Shown here: positions 4,476 to 6,310 of the stretch, piece by piece
How the letters are laid out: every line of letters begins with the position of its first letter
Position numbering within the stretch: the stretch's first letter is position 1
Assembly (NCBI GenBank): GCA_026992215.1
Contig: JALXAI010000240.1
Span: 1-6,310, forward strand
Length of the DNA: 6,310 bases
DNA from: Desulfobacterales bacterium
Lineage (GTDB): Bacteria; Desulfobacterota; Syntrophobacteria; B119-G9
Direction of reading: 5' to 3'
The notes under the pieces: generated by a model
Told to the model about the DNA's origin: nothing
What the model saw: the letters and a program-made list of their open reading frames with translations, nothing else
Database searches by the model: none
Position numbers and translations under genes: made by a program

Positions 4476-6305
4476 TTAAAAGCCGTAATTTCCTCCCCCA
4501 GATGTTTGGCCGCCACCATTCACAAAGTTATTCGTATTTCCCGAAGCCCTGTTGTTAGCCCAGAAATTGCCCGTACTGCGAAAGTATATCCCGTTGGTAG
4601 AATGAGTTACCAGGTTTTCTTCGATGACGTTGTGAGATCCGTAAACATATATGTTGTGTGCCCTGTTATAGCTGACGGAATTCCCTTTGACATGGCAATT
4701 TGAAGGTACCCACAGCCCGCCGTATGAACTGGTATCCGAAACATTGTTGTAGGTTATACTGTTATTGGTCACCGTCGCTTCTCCTTCGAAATTCCCCAGG
4801 TTATTGACCAGAATGCCCCATCCATCATTCTTGAAGGATGCATTATCGACAAGCGCCGAGCCTGCGCCGGCCTCAAACCCGATTTTGTTATAACTTGCAC
4901 TGTTTTGCACTATAGCTGACCCGGTTCCAACATAGATACCAATGTCATTGTTGGAATAGGCGGTGTTTCCGGTTAGCGAGGAACCCGTACCCGCATCAAT
5001 GCCACGGGAATCGTTATCATAGACAGTGTTGCCGATAATTGTGGCCCCGGAGCCGACAAAAAGACCGGTACCACCGTTACCATAGGCGGTATTATTTATA
5101 ACCGCTGAGCCCGATCCCGCGAAAATACCGTAACTCTGGTTCCCTGAAGCCGAACACTGCTTAACGAGGTTACCCTTCGATACCAGGTGCATTCCGTAGC
5201 CATTATCAGTTACCCTGAGGAGAATAGCCCTTATCGAATTTCCCTGGTACGTGGCGTACACACCTTTTCCAAATCCTTTTATCGTTCCGTTTTTTACCTC
5301 AACATTGGAAACGTTACTGATGTAAACTCCATAATCATTTTCTCCGCCATCCCCGCTGATAGTAAATCCCATCAAGTCGAGGGTTACGCCATCGCTTGCG
5401 ACAACAACACCATGTCCCGTACACGAGAGATTGCCGATAAGGTAATAGGAGCCCGGAGTGCTTATTGTCGTACCACAATCCGAGATCGCTGTTCTCACTT
5501 CATCAGTGGCAGCAGCAATGATATCATCGGCTTGCTGGCCGTCCAGCAAGTCGGCATCAAGACCCGAACCCGGTCCGTCTGAAGCCAGAATTGCTTCTAC
5601 GGCTTCAGTGTCAGAATACCTGTCGTGGTTGAGCGGATTCGTATTACCCTTTTTGCCCATAGCACCTACGGCTTCAATGTTGCTGTAACGGACATGATGA
5701 GCAGAACTATTAGAAGCGTGGGATTGCAGCGAAGCATTTAATTCGGCGTCTCGAGTGATTGAGGCAGGTATCTGGCCGTCTGTAATTTGATCAGTAAGTT
5801 CGGAAAAACTCGTTGTTTTGGAGTGGTGAGCACCGGGATCAGAGGCATGTTCTTCAAGGTCGCTCACACTTGCCATCTGGCTCGCCGGTATGCCTCCCAA
5901 CTTTTCTGTATCCCCAGCTTTCATGGCGTAAAAAGTGGCTGTTATCTCCTGCCTCGGGGTCATCTCGCCGTCAGTACCCACCTTAATACCGAGATAAAGT
6001 TTCTCGTTGCTCAAAAGATCGGAAGGAAATGGGTTGGTATCAGGATCTCCCGGCAGCTTTACGTTAAATATTCCGTCTTTCACCATCACATTCTGTTCGT
6101 CAGACCAGATAGGATCTCCACCGGAGGCTCTGTCGTATATGCTAAATGTGACAGTGTAAGCTCCTTCGGGCACGGCAAGGCCACTTGAGTCGGTTAACTT
6201 CCCCTGGTAAGTTATGGACTGCGGAACCGCCCACGCCGATATGCTGATTGAAAACAGAAACACGACAATGGCAACGGATAAATTAACGAATCGTTTTCCA
6301 GGCAT
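4476..6305 (-). CDS. Secreted stalk plus right-handed beta-helix surface protein
   Basis: Complete 609-residue exported protein, enzymatic activity unknown. Residues 1-26 are a signal peptide (KR, then VAIVVFLFSISI, cut after AWA). Residues 27-130 (VPQSITYQGKLTDSSGLAVP ... LYLGIKVGTDGEMTPRQEI) are an N-terminal beta domain seen in many secreted and fibre-like bacterial proteins. Residues 131-270 look like a stalk: HASDPGAHH (153-161) and HASNSSAHH (196-204), RYSNIEAV (206-213) and RYSDTEAV (229-236), then DGPGSGLDADLLDGQQA (243-259), typical of phage-tail-fibre-like sequences. Residues about 278-590 are a parallel beta-helix (PbH1/NosD-like), rich in G, N, S and T, with DYGVYISN, NGTIKGFGKGVY and regular 21-residue rungs. 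C278 and C295 could form a disulfide capping the helix. The tail is GGGQTSGGGNYGF. No pectate-lyase catalytic residues are evident; adhesion or polysaccharide binding is inferred. The start leaves only 5 bases upstream, so the ribosome-binding site is not visible; the signal peptide supports this Met. Confidence 0.88.
   Translation of the reverse strand: MPGKRFVNLSVAIVVFLFSISISAWAVPQSITYQGKLTDSSGLAVPEGAYTVTFSIYDRASGGDPIWSDEQNVMVKDGIFNVKLPGDPDTNPFPSDLLSNEKLYLGIKVGTDGEMTPRQEITATFYAMKAGDTEKLGGIPASQMASVSDLEEHASDPGAHHSKTTSFSELTDQITDGQIPASITRDAELNASLQSHASNSSAHHVRYSNIEAVGAMGKKGNTNPLNHDRYSDTEAVEAILASDGPGSGLDADLLDGQQADDIIAAATDEVRTAISDCGTTISTPGSYYLIGNLSCTGHGVVVASDGVTLDLMGFTISGDGGENDYGVYISNVSNVEVKNGTIKGFGKGVYATYQGNSIRAILLRVTDNGYGMHLVSKGNLVKQCSASGNQSYGIFAGSGSAVINNTAYGNGGTGLFVGSGATIIGNTVYDNDSRGIDAGTGSSLTGNTAYSNNDIGIYVGTGSAIVQNSASYNKIGFEAGAGSALVDNASFKNDGWGILVNNLGNFEGEATVTNNSITYNNVSDTSSYGGLWVPSNCHVKGNSVSYNRAHNIYVYGSHNVIEENLVTHSTNGIYFRSTGNFWANNRASGNTNNFVNGGGQTSGGGNYGF
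4818..5129 (-). repeat. Five tandem beta-helix rungs (about 63 bp each)
   Basis: Residues 393-496 of the 609-residue protein are five consecutive units of 21, 21, 21, 20 and 21 residues. They start GIFAGSGSAVINN, GLFVGSGATIIGN, GIDAGTGSSLTGN, GIYVGTGSAIVQN and GFEAGAGSALVDN. The shared pattern is Gxx(A/V)G(S/T/A)Gxxxxx(N/D)x, with an N/D-rich turn before the next G. This is the signature of stacked coils in a right-handed beta-helix. The units have diverged in DNA, so the array is old rather than a recent slippage expansion. Confidence 0.8.
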
Positions 6306-6310
6306 TTTAA

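Noticed and set aside
4400..4478. Intrinsic terminator after the 609-residue gene
   Set aside because: Only weak GGCTT/AAGCC and CGTG/CACG pairings are present on the minus strand and none is followed by a T-tract.
4818..5129. CRISPR-like or satellite DNA repeat
   Set aside because: The periodicity of about 63 bp is in the protein (beta-helix rungs); the DNA units are diverged and have no unique spacers.
1..6310. tRNA, rRNA, insertion sequence or phage integrase remnants
   Set aside because: No tRNA cloverleaf, rRNA-like segment, transposase frame or terminal inverted repeats with target duplications were seen. The tail-fibre-like stalk alone does not indicate a prophage because a signal peptide precedes it.

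Overview
The window looks like chromosomal DNA of a Gram-negative-type bacterium, moderate in GC. The likeliest source is an anaerobic or environmental lineage such as Desulfobacterota (former Deltaproteobacteria). That guess rests on a beta-oxidation/butyryl-CoA type gene pair beside secreted proteins of a style common in those genomes (dockerin-like loop, 'VPTSVFSGGGG' N-terminus, tail-fibre-like stalk with a parallel beta-helix). No marker gene fixes the taxonomy. All five genes lie on the minus strand, so transcription runs from high to low coordinates.

Layout in transcription order: (1) 6305-4476, a complete 609-residue secreted protein: signal peptide, beta-rich N-terminal domain, stalk-like segment with HASxxxAHH repeats, then a right-handed beta-helix with 21-residue rungs. 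(2) 4475-3687, a 789-bp stretch with no convincing gene but several inverted repeats. Its most notable content is a plus-strand segment (about 4270-4390) that resembles the 3' two thirds of a GEMM-I (c-di-GMP-I) riboswitch, although no plus-strand gene follows it. (3) 3686-2979, a 235-residue secreted protein with one dockerin/EF-hand-like loop and a C-terminal 12-residue GVxG repeat, followed by two tandem hairpins with T-tracts. (4) 2866-2270, a TetR-family repressor whose start codon abuts a 29-bp imperfect palindrome, a good autoregulatory operator candidate. (5) 2090-1233, a 3-hydroxyacyl-CoA (3-hydroxybutyryl-CoA) dehydrogenase with all catalytic residues. (6) 1055 to beyond base 1, an acyl-CoA dehydrogenase cut by the window edge before its expected catalytic glutamate.

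How the genes fit together: tetR, hbd and the acyl-CoA dehydrogenase gene point the same way with gaps of about 180 bp. They probably form a fatty-acid or short-chain acyl-CoA oxidation (or butyrate-forming) cluster under a TetR regulator, as in FadR-type control; the two enzymes catalyse steps of the same cycle. A 9-mer from the tetR palindrome recurs in the tetR-hbd gap, inside another inverted repeat, so the repressor may also act there. The two secreted-protein genes look like an independent surface or extracellular module. All three genes with a visible leader other than tetR carry a perfect AGGAGG ribosome-binding site; tetR has none.
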